A stretch of DNA of 64,000 bases. It comes from an uncultured Bacillota bacterium (lineage in GTDB: Bacteria > Bacillota > Clostridia > Lachnospirales > Lachnospiraceae). The DNA lies in contig CASEXH010000014.1 in the NCBI GenBank assembly GCA_949291945.1, positions 17,009-81,008 of the forward strand. Direction: 5' to 3'. Of the stretch, positions 43,399-52,751 are shown piece after piece; position 1 is the stretch's first letter; the number at the start of each line of letters is the position of its first letter. The notes below the pieces were generated by a model. It did no database searches, was not told the DNA's origin, and saw only the letters and a list, made by a program, of their open reading frames with translations. The position numbers and the translations under genes are program-made.

Positions 43399-44193
43399 AT
43401 GGCAGATTTTGGAGATACTGTTCCATATACCATTGGAAACAACACATTAGATCTGAGCCGTCAGCTGGAAAAGCAGCTGGACGATCAGTTAGTCGGCGAT
43501 AGCATAGACGGTATTGCCGGAAGGGAAATTGGAACAGAAGATGCGTCCAATTTGAAGGAAATTCCCCAGGAACAGGAAATACCGGTGGAAGAAGAAACGC
43601 CGGAAGAGAAAAAAATAGAAACCATAAAGAGAGACCAGAGGATACAGCACACAGAAGCTCCGGATAAGGAGAAGACAGTTTCTATGATTAATGAAAGCAA
43701 ATATCTGCGCTACATAGCTGAACTGAGAAAAGCAGACAGCGAACTGGCGTTGGCAAAGGCAGAATCAGCAGAGCTGGTTCTTCAAATGAATAATTATAAA
43801 GAACATTATGAGGAATATGAAGAGATTATTCAGCAGCTGATCAATGAACATGATAAAATGCTGGCAGGGCATATTAAGACCCTTACAGGTCTTGCCCAGT
43901 CCATACAGAATAACAGCGATTCTCTCAGTTCACGTATCGATGATGAGATCCGACGCCTTGTGAAAGCTCTGTCAGATTCTATTGAGGGCAATATCAAGAA
44001 ATCCTGTGATGAAGAGCTTGTGAAAGTTGAAGAGGCCACCCAGGTCCTCTATGATTACAGCGAAAAGGTGAAAGGACAATATATTAAGTTCCAGAAGCTG
44101 GAAAAAGTAAAATTTGGTTTATTTATTCTCAGCAGCATTTCTGCTCCCATAGTTTTAGTGCTGATGATTTTAAATATGCTGCATATTATATAA
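43399..44193 (+). CDS. Coiled-coil protein with C-terminal membrane anchor
   Basis: 264 residues, no family recognised. The N-terminal about 100 residues are acidic and low complexity (repeated EEE/PEE). Residues about 105-220 are strongly heptad-like (ADSELALAKAESAELVLQMN ... RIDDEIRRLVKALSDSIEGN), indicating a coiled coil. A single hydrophobic span at about 238-261 ends the protein, giving a tail-anchored topology. AAAAGGAG precedes the ATG and a clear promoter lies upstream. It is monocistronic with a following hairpin. Confidence 0.75.
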   Translation: MADFGDTVPYTIGNNTLDLSRQLEKQLDDQLVGDSIDGIAGREIGTEDASNLKEIPQEQEIPVEEETPEEKKIETIKRDQRIQHTEAPDKEKTVSMINESKYLRYIAELRKADSELALAKAESAELVLQMNNYKEHYEEYEEIIQQLINEHDKMLAGHIKTLTGLAQSIQNNSDSLSSRIDDEIRRLVKALSDSIEGNIKKSCDEELVKVEEATQVLYDYSEKVKGQYIKFQKLEKVKFGLFILSSISAPIVLVLMILNMLHII

Positions 44194-44194
44194 G

Positions 44195-44246
44195 AGAAAA
44201 GGAAGAAAGAATTGTCAGTAAAAATGGCATGATTTCTTCCTTTTCT
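44195..44246 (+). terminator. Hairpin after the coiled-coil gene
   Basis: AGAAAAGGAAGAAA (44195-44208) pairs with TTTCTTCCTTTTCT (44233-44246). The stem is AT-rich and the T-run is within it. Confidence 0.6.
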
Positions 44247-44408
44247 TGTACACTGTAAAAAAATCCGAAGTGTTTGCACAATAGAATAAAATGTCCAAAA
44301 TATGTAATATTTGTAATAATTTCATAGGAGATTATGGATATACCTATCGAGGAAAGTATGATATACTATAATGGTATCATCAGATAAGTAAAAAATAGAG
44401 GACTGTTT

Positions 44409-46292
44409 ATGGGAAAAAACTTTAATCGATTACGTAAAAACAGAGATGCGGTCATCAAGGGGACTGCTCTTTTTTTACTGGATATTATCTTAATTGCCTG
44501 CTCCATGGTAGGTGCCCTGTGGCTGAGGTTTGACTTTGGGCTGCTTAATATTGAACCGGTTTTCTGGCAGTCAGTTGTGGAATATATGCCGATCAATATT
44601 GTATGTACGGTAATCATCAACTTTATCTTCAGATTATATACCAGCCTGTGGAGATTTGCCAGCGTTGTGGAACTGAAGAATACGGTATGCGCAGTAATCC
44701 TGTCTTCATTGGCCCAGTTTGCAGGAATGAAGATTCTGGATCTGCCAGTGCCCAGAAGTTACATATTTATTTACACCATGCTCCTGGCGGGATGTATAAT
44801 TATACCAAGATTTGCCTATCGGTTTATCCGGATCATGTGGAGCAATTACAGAACCGCTGCCAAAATCAATCCTAAGGTAACAATGGTAGTGGGAGCCGGA
44901 GCAGCAGGATATACCATTATCCGGGAAATCAAGAACAGCAAACACCTTAATGCGGTGGTACCCTGTATTATAGACGACGATGATCAGAAGCAGGGCACCT
45001 ATCTTCAGGGAATTCCCATTGTAGGAAAGAAAGAAGACATTCCGGAGATAGCAAAAAAATACGGCATTGAGGAAATTATTATCGCCATTCCCACTCTCTC
45101 AGAAGAGGAGAGGAAAAAGCTGCTGGATATCTGTCAGGAGACTGCCTGCAAGATCAAGATCCTGCCGGGCATTTACCAGATGGTCAATGACGAGATCAGC
45201 CTGGGTATGCTCCAGGAGGTAAAGATCGAGGATCTTCTGGGAAGAGAGCCGGTGCAGCTGAAAATGAATGAGGTTGCGGAATACATAGAAAACAAAGTGA
45301 TCCTGGTAACGGGAGGAGGCGGCTCCATAGGCAGCGAGATCTGCCGGCAGGTGGCCCTTCACAATCCGAAACAGCTGATCATTGTAGATATTTATGAAAA
45401 CAACGCCTACGATATACAGATGGAACTGAAGCGGAATTATCCGGATCTGGACCTGGTAACACTGATCGCCTCAGTGAGAGAGAAAAAGAGGATCCAGGAG
45501 ATCTTTGAACAATACAGACCGGATATTGTATACCATGCAGCGGCCCACAAGCATGTACCCCTCATGGAGGACAGCCCTAACGAGGCTATTAAGAACAACG
45601 TGCTGGGAACCTATAACGTGGCAGAAGCCGCAGATAAATATCATGTGAAGAAAATGGTACTGATCTCCACGGACAAGGCAGTGCGTCCCACCAATGTAAT
45701 GGGAGCTTCCAAAAGAATCTGTGAGATCATTATACAGGTCTTCGCCCAGTTCTCCAAGACAGAATACGCTGCAGTCCGGTTCGGAAATGTGCTGGGAAGC
45801 AACGGCAGTGTGATCCCGCTGTTCCGGAAACAGATTGAAAAGGGCGGTCCTGTGACCGTAACAGACCCGGAAATCATCCGTTACTTTATGACCATACCTG
45901 AGGCGGTAAACCTGGTGCTTCTGTGCGGGGCATACGCCAAAGGAGGAGAAATCTTCATCCTGGACATGGGAGAACCGGTGAAGATCCTGGATCTGGCTAA
46001 AAAGATGATCCGTCTTTCCGGATATGTACCGGGACAGGATATCAAAATTGAATTTACAGGACTGCGTCCGGGAGAAAAGCTCTACGAGGAACTGCTCATT
46101 GATGAAAAAAATCTGGTAGAGACAGACAACAAGAGGATCTTCGTAGTACAGATGGGGCCCCTGGACGTGGAAGAAACAAAAGAAAAAATTGATGATATAA
46201 TCAGACATGCATACGAGGCAGATACAGATATACGGGAGTGTATAAAGGAGATTGTTCCGGAATACAAAAGGAAGGACGGAGCAGAATCCTAA
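44409..46292 (+). CDS. WbpM/CapD-type nucleotide-sugar 4,6-dehydratase, membrane-bound
   Basis: 627 residues. Four N-terminal membrane spans (about 17-135) precede a CoA-binding-like Rossmann domain (VVGAGAAGYTIIREI) and the SDR dehydratase domain (VILVTGGGGSIGSEI near 298). The catalytic site reads STDKAVRPTNVMGASK, the Ser-Met-Lys triad of WbpM-type enzymes in which Met replaces Tyr. Such enzymes make UDP-4-keto-6-deoxy-GlcNAc for capsule, O-antigen or glycoprotein sugars. It is followed after 37 bases by a sugar-transferase gene, forming the start of a surface polysaccharide locus that is then cut off. Confidence 0.93.
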   Translation: MGKNFNRLRKNRDAVIKGTALFLLDIILIACSMVGALWLRFDFGLLNIEPVFWQSVVEYMPINIVCTVIINFIFRLYTSLWRFASVVELKNTVCAVILSSLAQFAGMKILDLPVPRSYIFIYTMLLAGCIIIPRFAYRFIRIMWSNYRTAAKINPKVTMVVGAGAAGYTIIREIKNSKHLNAVVPCIIDDDDQKQGTYLQGIPIVGKKEDIPEIAKKYGIEEIIIAIPTLSEEERKKLLDICQETACKIKILPGIYQMVNDEISLGMLQEVKIEDLLGREPVQLKMNEVAEYIENKVILVTGGGGSIGSEICRQVALHNPKQLIIVDIYENNAYDIQMELKRNYPDLDLVTLIASVREKKRIQEIFEQYRPDIVYHAAAHKHVPLMEDSPNEAIKNNVLGTYNVAEAADKYHVKKMVLISTDKAVRPTNVMGASKRICEIIIQVFAQFSKTEYAAVRFGNVLGSNGSVIPLFRKQIEKGGPVTVTDPEIIRYFMTIPEAVNLVLLCGAYAKGGEIFILDMGEPVKILDLAKKMIRLSGYVPGQDIKIEFTGLRPGEKLYEELLIDEKNLVETDNKRIFVVQMGPLDVEETKEKIDDIIRHAYEADTDIRECIKEIVPEYKRKDGAES

Positions 46293-46329
46293 AAAGGAAG
46301 AGATAAATATTTAAAGGAATGAAAAGAAA

Positions 46330-46824
46330 ATGAAAGAAAAAAACATGTGTGAAAGTTCTGATTATTATAAGCTGACGGTTAAGCAGGAAAGATATTTAAA
46401 GGCGAAAAGCACTGCAGATGTGGTTCTGGGCTGTATAGGAAGTGTGGTTCTTTCTCCGGTTTTTCTGGTTATTGCCTGTGCCATTAAAATCGAGGATGGA
46501 ATTACAGCTCCGGTGATCTTTAAGCAGAAGAGGGTAGGACATAAGGATGAATATTTCCAGATGTATAAATTTCGCTCTATGAAACTGGATACCCCCCATG
46601 ACTGTCCTACCCATCTTCTGGAAAATCCGGAACAGTACATAACTAAAGTAGGAAAATTCCTGCGGAAGACTTCTCTGGATGAGCTGCCCCAGCTGTGGAA
46701 CATTGCAGCAGGGAAGCTGGCTGTAGTAGGTCCCAGACCTGCCCTCTGGAACCAGGATGATCTTATTAGCCGTGTGTCAAGTAAAGTACAAAAAAATTTT
46801 TTTATAGCCAGCGCTCTTGTGTGA
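46330..46824 (+). pseudogene. Undecaprenyl-phosphate sugar-phosphate transferase, C-terminally truncated
   Basis: Visible are the single membrane segment (about 27-50, LGCIGSVVLSPVFLVIACAI), VIFKQKRVGHKDEYFQMYKF, the conserved RKTSLDELPQLWNI and VVGPRPALWNQDDLI. In complete proteins a further ERxxYGAxxxRPGxTGWAQ(I/V)NGR segment follows; here it is replaced after about residue 145 by unrelated SRVSSKVQKNFFIAS and a stop. The break at about 46765 coincides with the switch to AT-rich accessory DNA, so the gene was cut by an insertion or deletion. The catalytic Asp of the DE pair is retained, but function is doubtful. Confidence 0.8.
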
Positions 46825-47777
46825 GCGTTGGTTTTTCCCATTTTTATGGGTGTTTTCGACATAGAACGACCATTTTCAGTAACGTTATGTTATGGATTTG
46901 TCCCTGATTTTGCGGGAAAAGAGCATTTTTGTCCCTATTATTCCGCACGGTATCAGCCCTCCCAGGCAGGCGTTCCAGCCGATTTTGATCCAAATTGTCT
47001 CACGCCCTGGATCTGGGGCATACCTCAAGTCCCTCTGGCAAAGGTGTCATAGCCTATACAGGTTCGGTGTGCAAAGCCGCCGCTCTCGGTTCTCACGGAA
47101 GTATCATTATCATCTGCAGATTATCGCTCCGGAAAATGCCGGTTCCCGTTTAGCCCACTGTTTGATCGCTGTATCCTGACTCAGAAGACGCTTATGATCC
47201 TATTGGTGGCGGTTGTGATCTTTCAGTTCGGATAGTCACGGCGACAAGCTGCTTCGGCTCCCTGCAGATGTTTTGTTTGAGGTACTGATTATTTAGCTGT
47301 CAAGGTGCAGCGAAAGGCAGAATATCCCTTCTACTTTATATCGTTTTAAGGCTTAGTAATCGTAAAGGTCATTTTACTTTGATAAAATGAATCTTGTAGA
47401 TCCAAGTTCCGTCGCTAAAAAGAGGAAACTTTGTTACTTCTTAGTGTGCACTTACGGACAACATGAAAAGTATTGTAATTAGGAAGTATACGAAAGGACC
47501 TTGTTTTGGTAGAAAGGTAATAAGGGTTTCATGAAAACCATTCTTACAATATGTACGCTCTATTTTACATTAGTCTTACTCTGATATCGGTCAGCATATT
47601 TCGCATATCTCTGATTCCTGAACAAATTGTAATACACATTTTGTAGAACCCCTTTTTTAAACACATTATATTCATTTATTGCATACTTAAAAAGAAAGTT
47701 ATTTTTTGAACTGATAAACAAATAGAGCACAGCAACTGTCTGAGGAGTTTCAGATGAGTGCTATGCTCTTTATTCCA
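46825..47777. other. Gene-free junction region between polysaccharide locus and AT-rich island
   Basis: About 950 bp without a convincing gene. At 46806-46829 there is a hairpin (CCAGCGCTC ... GAGCGTTGG). From 46840 to 47300 the composition is higher in GC and looks like eroded coding sequence on either strand, but none of the short translations matches a family I know. From 47300 on it is AT-rich. The last part is a terminator for the minus-strand gene that ends at 47778. Probably a scar of mobile DNA. Confidence 0.5.
47723..47769 (-). terminator. Terminator of the HTH/Rossmann/YbaK-like gene
   Basis: TAGAGCA-type and TGCTCTT-type arms (47723-47742 and 47750-47769) form an imperfect long stem. 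On the minus strand it lies right after the stop codon and runs toward TTTG. Confidence 0.65.
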
Positions 47778-50171
47778 TTATTCAATAATATTTGCTTTTG
47801 AAATATTTTCTGCATCAATAATATAGCTGAAGAAATCTTTGGTTTTGATGCGGACACTTGTAGAATTGGAGCCACCGCCCATTATTACATATTCGGTATT
47901 GATGCGATCTACATTAAGTAGATAAATCTGTTCTTTGCGGTCTGGGTCTCTTTTTAAAGCAGTTATTGCAGTAAGCGGGGATATAGTTCCCTGATAGAAT
48001 CTTCTTACAACAGATGACTCAGGCACTAGTTCAAATCTGGCATGATCGAATACCACCCGCTTATCATATGGTAGAACGGCATAAATCCAAGTATGTCCAC
48101 TCTCTTTTCGATCTTTATTCTGTAAAATAACAGTTTTTAGAAGAGTAGAATTAGCTACTGAAATATTATTTGCTTGAAGACTCCGACGTAAGCTCTTTGA
48201 ATCAGGTGAGAGCATATGGGTAATGGAATCAAAAGGAATTCTCTTGCCCTGAAGATAATCTAGTACCATAGACCGATCAGAGGGAATATCTTGGTAAATC
48301 TTTTTATAAGTAATCAAATTTATTAATTGTCCATGAGAACCCTTTTTTGCATACAATTTATCTGCTTCACGAATCTCATCCAATATTTCTCGTGAGTATT
48401 CACCGGGATCAACCAGAGCAGAGATATATGGGTAAGTGGATAGGGTCATTGTACTTTGATCGAAAAATGGCAGGAAAGCTGCCATAAAGTTTTCAGGAGA
48501 ATACGCCTTTAGTCTTTTCAGCATAGAATTCTGCTCACTGGTCGTATGGGTCCAGTAATCAGCAATATATGTAGGAAAGACCTCAAAACGTTGGTCGTGA
48601 ACATAATGCTTGTTCAGAACGATAGCATCTTTATTATACACGGATATAAACAGGATTCCGTCTTCTGATAACCAGTTATAAGCATACCGGATAAAACGAG
48701 TCAAATCGTTGATTTGACTTCCTGCACCATATCCTATGACAAGTAGATTAACTTTTCCATTAAGCTCTTCTGGATACTGGTGCATCATATATTCTGGATT
48801 CAAATGACATAAGCGCAATGACACATTTTCAGGAAGAAGTCGGTGCTTAGATTTTGCTTCTAACGTATTCATAATATAGTAAGCATTTTGCGAGGCAGTA
48901 AATAAAATAACTTTTTCGCAATGTTCGATAATATTAAGTGTTGTAAGCGAATTTTGAGCACATATTTCAACCACAAGAGGAAGTTTTTCTTCCTTTGAAG
49001 CTAAGATTTTATTTATCTCTTGCTCAACCTGTATTCGTTCGTAATAAATAGTGTGTCTTGATAAATACGAATACTGGCAGATGTCTTTGAGTAAGATGTG
49101 TTTTGCATAATGTTCAAAGTTTCGTTTATTTGTACGTTCATTAAATGAAATCAGTATTTCGTTCAAGGCTTTTTCAGCTATTTTGTCATCTTTTGCTCGT
49201 TCGAGTTCCTTATGTAGTTTATCACGATAAGGAGAAAAGATAATTTCATCACTTATCACGGACAGATAAGACATCAGTCTCTCGAAAATCAGCTGTGAAT
49301 ATTTGTGACAATCAATAATTTGAGCATATTTTTCAGCATCTTCCTGCTGAAGTTGTAATCCCTGAATCGAAATTTGATCTAATGTTTTACGTGTTATAAA
49401 TTCAAAAAAGAGATTGTGCTTTTCCATTAATGCTGATTGAACTGAAAACGAAATTGCTCTCTTTTTTATATCGGTAATGAAAAGAATCATATTCAGATTG
49501 TTTGAACTTTTTAATCGATCTATCATATATGAAAAATAGCTGAGCTTACTAGTATCCGAATAATCTATAGTATAATTTGATAACACGATAGCAACATGAT
49601 ATGCATTGGGAAATTTTAAAATTAAATAGTTAAGTTGCTTAACCCCATGAAGTGGCTGTGATGTATATTCAGAGCTATATATCAAAGGAGCATAAGCTGG
49701 ATCTAAGCCATTTTCATTGTCATTGATAACTTGGTCACTGACTTGAAAATACTCTCTAAAGGGAGAAAGCAATATTTTGGCCTTTTGAATAATTTTCTCT
49801 GTACCAATTCGATCTTGCAAATAATATTCTTCAGAAAAATCGAGTAGTAGTAACTGATCTATTATGTTTTGAATCGGTTTAGTATCATCAAATATTTCTT
49901 GTATATATTCCCTGACAAAACCACTATTTTCCAGTACGGATAACGTGTATTCGGAAAAATCATCGAAATGTAAGGAGATTTCGCTTTGCAAAGCAGTTAC
50001 AACAGCATTAAAATTTCTGGGTTGCACACGTCGAGTCTTTTGAGTAGACCATGCTTGCAGTGATTTTATATCTTTACCAGTTTTCTTTTCTAACTCATAA
50101 AATGATATTTCTTTCTTTACATTGAAAAAATTCAAAATGATAGAAAGAAGAAGTTCTTTTGTGATTTTCAT
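47778..50171 (-). CDS. Large protein with HTH-like, Rossmann methyltransferase-like and YbaK-like regions
   Basis: 797 residues, no named family for the whole. The first about 60 (LLLSIILNFFNVKKEISFYE, then LEKKTGKDIKSLQAWS) look like a helix-turn-helix. Residues about 395-520 have a Rossmann pattern: LPLVVEICAQNSLTTLNII, KVNLLVIGYGAGSQI and NWLSEDGILFISVYN, as in SAM methyltransferases, though the glycine loop is degenerate. Residues about 640-760 (LQANNISVANSTLLKTVILQ, WIYAVLPYDKRVVFDHARFE) resemble YbaK/ProX-type aminoacyl-tRNA deacylases. It is AT-rich and divergent from the radical SAM operon; a regulator that also senses or edits a modified product is one reading. Confidence 0.55.
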   Translation of the reverse strand: MKITKELLLSIILNFFNVKKEISFYELEKKTGKDIKSLQAWSTQKTRRVQPRNFNAVVTALQSEISLHFDDFSEYTLSVLENSGFVREYIQEIFDDTKPIQNIIDQLLLLDFSEEYYLQDRIGTEKIIQKAKILLSPFREYFQVSDQVINDNENGLDPAYAPLIYSSEYTSQPLHGVKQLNYLILKFPNAYHVAIVLSNYTIDYSDTSKLSYFSYMIDRLKSSNNLNMILFITDIKKRAISFSVQSALMEKHNLFFEFITRKTLDQISIQGLQLQQEDAEKYAQIIDCHKYSQLIFERLMSYLSVISDEIIFSPYRDKLHKELERAKDDKIAEKALNEILISFNERTNKRNFEHYAKHILLKDICQYSYLSRHTIYYERIQVEQEINKILASKEEKLPLVVEICAQNSLTTLNIIEHCEKVILFTASQNAYYIMNTLEAKSKHRLLPENVSLRLCHLNPEYMMHQYPEELNGKVNLLVIGYGAGSQINDLTRFIRYAYNWLSEDGILFISVYNKDAIVLNKHYVHDQRFEVFPTYIADYWTHTTSEQNSMLKRLKAYSPENFMAAFLPFFDQSTMTLSTYPYISALVDPGEYSREILDEIREADKLYAKKGSHGQLINLITYKKIYQDIPSDRSMVLDYLQGKRIPFDSITHMLSPDSKSLRRSLQANNISVANSTLLKTVILQNKDRKESGHTWIYAVLPYDKRVVFDHARFELVPESSVVRRFYQGTISPLTAITALKRDPDRKEQIYLLNVDRINTEYVIMGGGSNSTSVRIKTKDFFSYIIDAENISKANIIE

Positions 50172-50280
50172 AACTAATTCTCCATAAGATAAACAATTGT
50201 TTCATATAGAGAGTATATCACATAGAAATAAAAATGTGTCAAAATCATTATAAAAATAGTGGATTTTAGTGGAATTTACA

Positions 50281-50303
50281 TCATCTTGAATAATAAAAAG
50301 TTC
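50281..50303. promoter_or_regulatory. Candidate operator, copy 1
   Basis: TCATCTTGAATAATAAAAAG followed by TTC shares most bases with 54250-54274 (TCATCTTGAACGATAAAATA then AGTTC). It lies in the intergenic region between the divergent HTH-type gene and the radical SAM gene, 40 bases before a TATAAT (50318-50323). The second copy has GAAC-N10-GTTC symmetry. Confidence 0.45.
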
Positions 50304-50373
50304 CTTTAATCATCTCTTATAATCCTGGTGTATATCTGCTAAAAAAAGATATAAGAAAAAGGAGGAAACTATT

Positions 50374-51438
50374 ATGGATAAGCAAAGAGTTAAAAATGAG
50401 AATATACAGGCAATAGAAACTAGAGTAAAGGAAGGAGAAGAAAAAATGGAAAATATTAAATTTAAAGAAAATTTTAATAATTACCGTGTATCAATTTATA
50501 AACCTGAAACAAGGCAGTTTTTGTTGTCGAGAATTGCAGGAAGCACACAGGAAGTAGATATGTCGGTCCCTTCTAATTGTGATGGTTATGGGCGTGTCCA
50601 TCATTTTAGACGTAACGTTGAAAAATGGGTAGAGGATCCGTTACCAAATGATCCAGCATGCAAGGCATTGGGAATCCCTTATACCGATATGCTCGAGGCA
50701 CAAGTGTTTCAACTCGCATCATGTAATGTTCATTGCTGGTATTGCTTTGTACCAGATGAATTGAAGCATGGGAAAATTGTTAATGCGAAATGGTTTACAG
50801 CCGAACAGATGATTGAATTGTATAAGAAATCAGATACTGGCATTAGAGTAATTGATTTGTCTGGAGGGAATCCAGAATTGGCACCGGAATGGATTCTGGA
50901 CACAATGAAAGCTCTCGAAAGAAATGAACTCCAAAATAAAGTCTATCTGTGGACGGACGACACATTGACTACTGATTATGCTTTTGAGTGCCTTTCTAAG
51001 GAGGAGACAAGCTATATGGCATCATACAGAAATTTCGGTAAAGTTGGTTGTTTTAAAGGTTTCGATGCTCATTCATTTGCTTTCAATACTAAACTCCCGG
51101 AAAACGTATATGAAAAACAGTTTGAACGATTTGAAAGATATGTTGATATGGGATTGGATATTTATGGATATGTAACATTAACCTCTGATACCTATGATGG
51201 TATTGAAGAAAAAATGGGGAAATTTGTAGATCGTTTGCAAAGTATTCATCCAATTCTGCCATTAAGGACAGTACCGCTTAAGATTTTTATCTTCACGCCA
51301 ACTGGTTCGAGATTAAATGATCGCTATAGAATAGCACTTGAAAATCAGACACGTGCTATTACAGCATGGAAAACTGAACTTTCAAAGCGCTACTCTGAAG
51401 AACAGCTTGCTCGTAGAATTTCAGACAATACATATTAG
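50374..51438 (+). CDS. Radical SAM enzyme of unassigned subfamily
   Basis: 354 residues. The [4Fe-4S] motif is C117-NVH-C121-WY-C124 in ASCNVHCWYCFVPDELKHG, and IDLSGGNPELAPEWI near 162 matches the GGEP-like SAM-binding motif. Later KVGCFKGFDAHSF and ILPLRTVPLKIFIFTPTGS are conserved-looking but not assigned. The motif differs from viperins and from QueE. AAAGGAGGAAAC supports the ATG at 50374; a second good ribosome site (AAGGAGAAG) precedes Met25, so a shorter form is possible. First gene of a three-gene operon with a methyltransferase-like and an ASCH-kinase-MazG protein. Confidence 0.85.
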   Translation: MDKQRVKNENIQAIETRVKEGEEKMENIKFKENFNNYRVSIYKPETRQFLLSRIAGSTQEVDMSVPSNCDGYGRVHHFRRNVEKWVEDPLPNDPACKALGIPYTDMLEAQVFQLASCNVHCWYCFVPDELKHGKIVNAKWFTAEQMIELYKKSDTGIRVIDLSGGNPELAPEWILDTMKALERNELQNKVYLWTDDTLTTDYAFECLSKEETSYMASYRNFGKVGCFKGFDAHSFAFNTKLPENVYEKQFERFERYVDMGLDIYGYVTLTSDTYDGIEEKMGKFVDRLQSIHPILPLRTVPLKIFIFTPTGSRLNDRYRIALENQTRAITAWKTELSKRYSEEQLARRISDNTY

Positions 51439-51476
51439 AGTCTCGAAGGCTTGGTATTATAGGGAAGGAGGTTACC

Positions 51477-52751
51477 ATGATAGTTAATAATATTTCACGG
51501 TTTACAAGTCAGATGGATGAGATAGTATTAGATTTAATGGATGATTACGATGACTTTTATATGATTATGAAGAACAATCATGGTATTCATCCGATTGACC
51601 TTCAGAAATCTATTAAGAGATTATATAGCGCAAACAAGATTCGGAAATCGAAATATATTAGAATGATGGAATCGGCATCAAAAACAAATATTCACGGTTT
51701 TGAAGATATGCCAGATGTACTTCCGGTTCCTCATATTCTGGATTATGACTGGAGATTTAGTCGTCAGGGACTTGAGTATATGGCTAATTCTATCAGAAGA
51801 AACATAAAAAAGGAAAATGCAGTGATAGTTTTTCTTGGAACACCGACATTATTTAGGTACTGCTATAATAAATCTTTTTTGCGCTCAAAGCTGGTACTGG
51901 TGGACATTAATGCGGATAAGCACTCTATTGGAATTGACTCTAATCGTGCATTATGCATTAACTGTAATTTAAACGGATCCTGCACAGAACTTCGTTCAAT
52001 TCATGCAGATGTTGTTGTGATGGATCCACCATGGTACTTAAACTATTACCAGTTATTTTTCGATAGAGCTGCTATGATGAGTGGCTTGAATACTCGAATT
52101 ATGTGTATTATGCCTCCAAAGTTTACCAAAGCGAAGACAGAAAGTGAAACTTCTTTACTGTTGGAGGTGCTCAAGAAAGATTATGGCTTTGTTAAAAAGC
52201 ATTATTTTACTGGTGTAGTAACTTATCATACCCCACCATACGAACAGAATGTTTTAAAGGCAAATGGAATCTGTTGTAATCCAGAAAATTGGAGAATGGG
52301 AGATCTCCTTATCGCAGAGAAGGTGTATAATATTATTAACACAAGTACATGTGACTTTAATATTAATGAACCTGAATGGGATGAAGTATGTGTAAACAAT
52401 ATCCGCATTAAATACAGATTATGTGAAAGCAAGATTGATAATTACAATATTGAATTAGAACGTATTTTTAGGGATGATATTTATCCATCTGTGAAAAGAA
52501 GTTTTGGTGGAAAGAAAAATATTAATGTTTGGACCAGTGGCAATCGTGTTTTCTGGTGTAATAATATGGCTGTTTTAAAAATGATCCTTCATAATATTGA
52601 TAGAGATATCTTTGAAGTGATTGTGGAAAATGGTTATATAATTCCTAATAGAGAAGAATTGGCGCAACTCGAGAAAATTCAATGTAAGCTTCAAAAAATA
52701 ATATATCTTGAAGCAGAAGAATATGGTTCATCATGGAGGATTGCAATATGA
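51477..52751 (+). CDS. DPPW-type methyltransferase-like protein
   Basis: 424 residues. The Rossmann core has VIVFLGTPTLFRYC near 117 (motif I region), LVLVDIN near 139 and VVVMDPPWYLNYY with DPPW at 183-186, the amino-methyltransferase motif IV found in N6-adenine, N4-cytosine and some protein lysine methyltransferases. N-terminal about 100 residues look helical. The C-terminal half (270-424) is not recognised. Substrate could be DNA, RNA or protein. GAAGGAGG precedes the ATG, and the stop overlaps the next start as ATGA. Confidence 0.75.
   Translation: MIVNNISRFTSQMDEIVLDLMDDYDDFYMIMKNNHGIHPIDLQKSIKRLYSANKIRKSKYIRMMESASKTNIHGFEDMPDVLPVPHILDYDWRFSRQGLEYMANSIRRNIKKENAVIVFLGTPTLFRYCYNKSFLRSKLVLVDINADKHSIGIDSNRALCINCNLNGSCTELRSIHADVVVMDPPWYLNYYQLFFDRAAMMSGLNTRIMCIMPPKFTKAKTESETSLLLEVLKKDYGFVKKHYFTGVVTYHTPPYEQNVLKANGICCNPENWRMGDLLIAEKVYNIINTSTCDFNINEPEWDEVCVNNIRIKYRLCESKIDNYNIELERIFRDDIYPSVKRSFGGKKNINVWTSGNRVFWCNNMAVLKMILHNIDRDIFEVIVENGYIIPNREELAQLEKIQCKLQKIIYLEAEEYGSSWRIAI

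Noticed and set aside
47070..47100. Group II intron 5' end
   Set aside because: GTGTGCAAAG resembles the GUGYG start only superficially; no reverse transcriptase or domain V-like hairpin follows.
46892..47179. Plus-strand 95-residue open frame after the sugar transferase
   Set aside because: No ribosome site, Arg/Ser/His-rich translation without recognisable motifs; eroded or non-coding DNA.
50374..51438. Prokaryotic viperin or QueE
   Set aside because: The cluster motif context (ASCNVHCWYCFVPDEL) lacks the viperin NxxCxYxCxxCF pattern and the length and motifs do not fit QueE.
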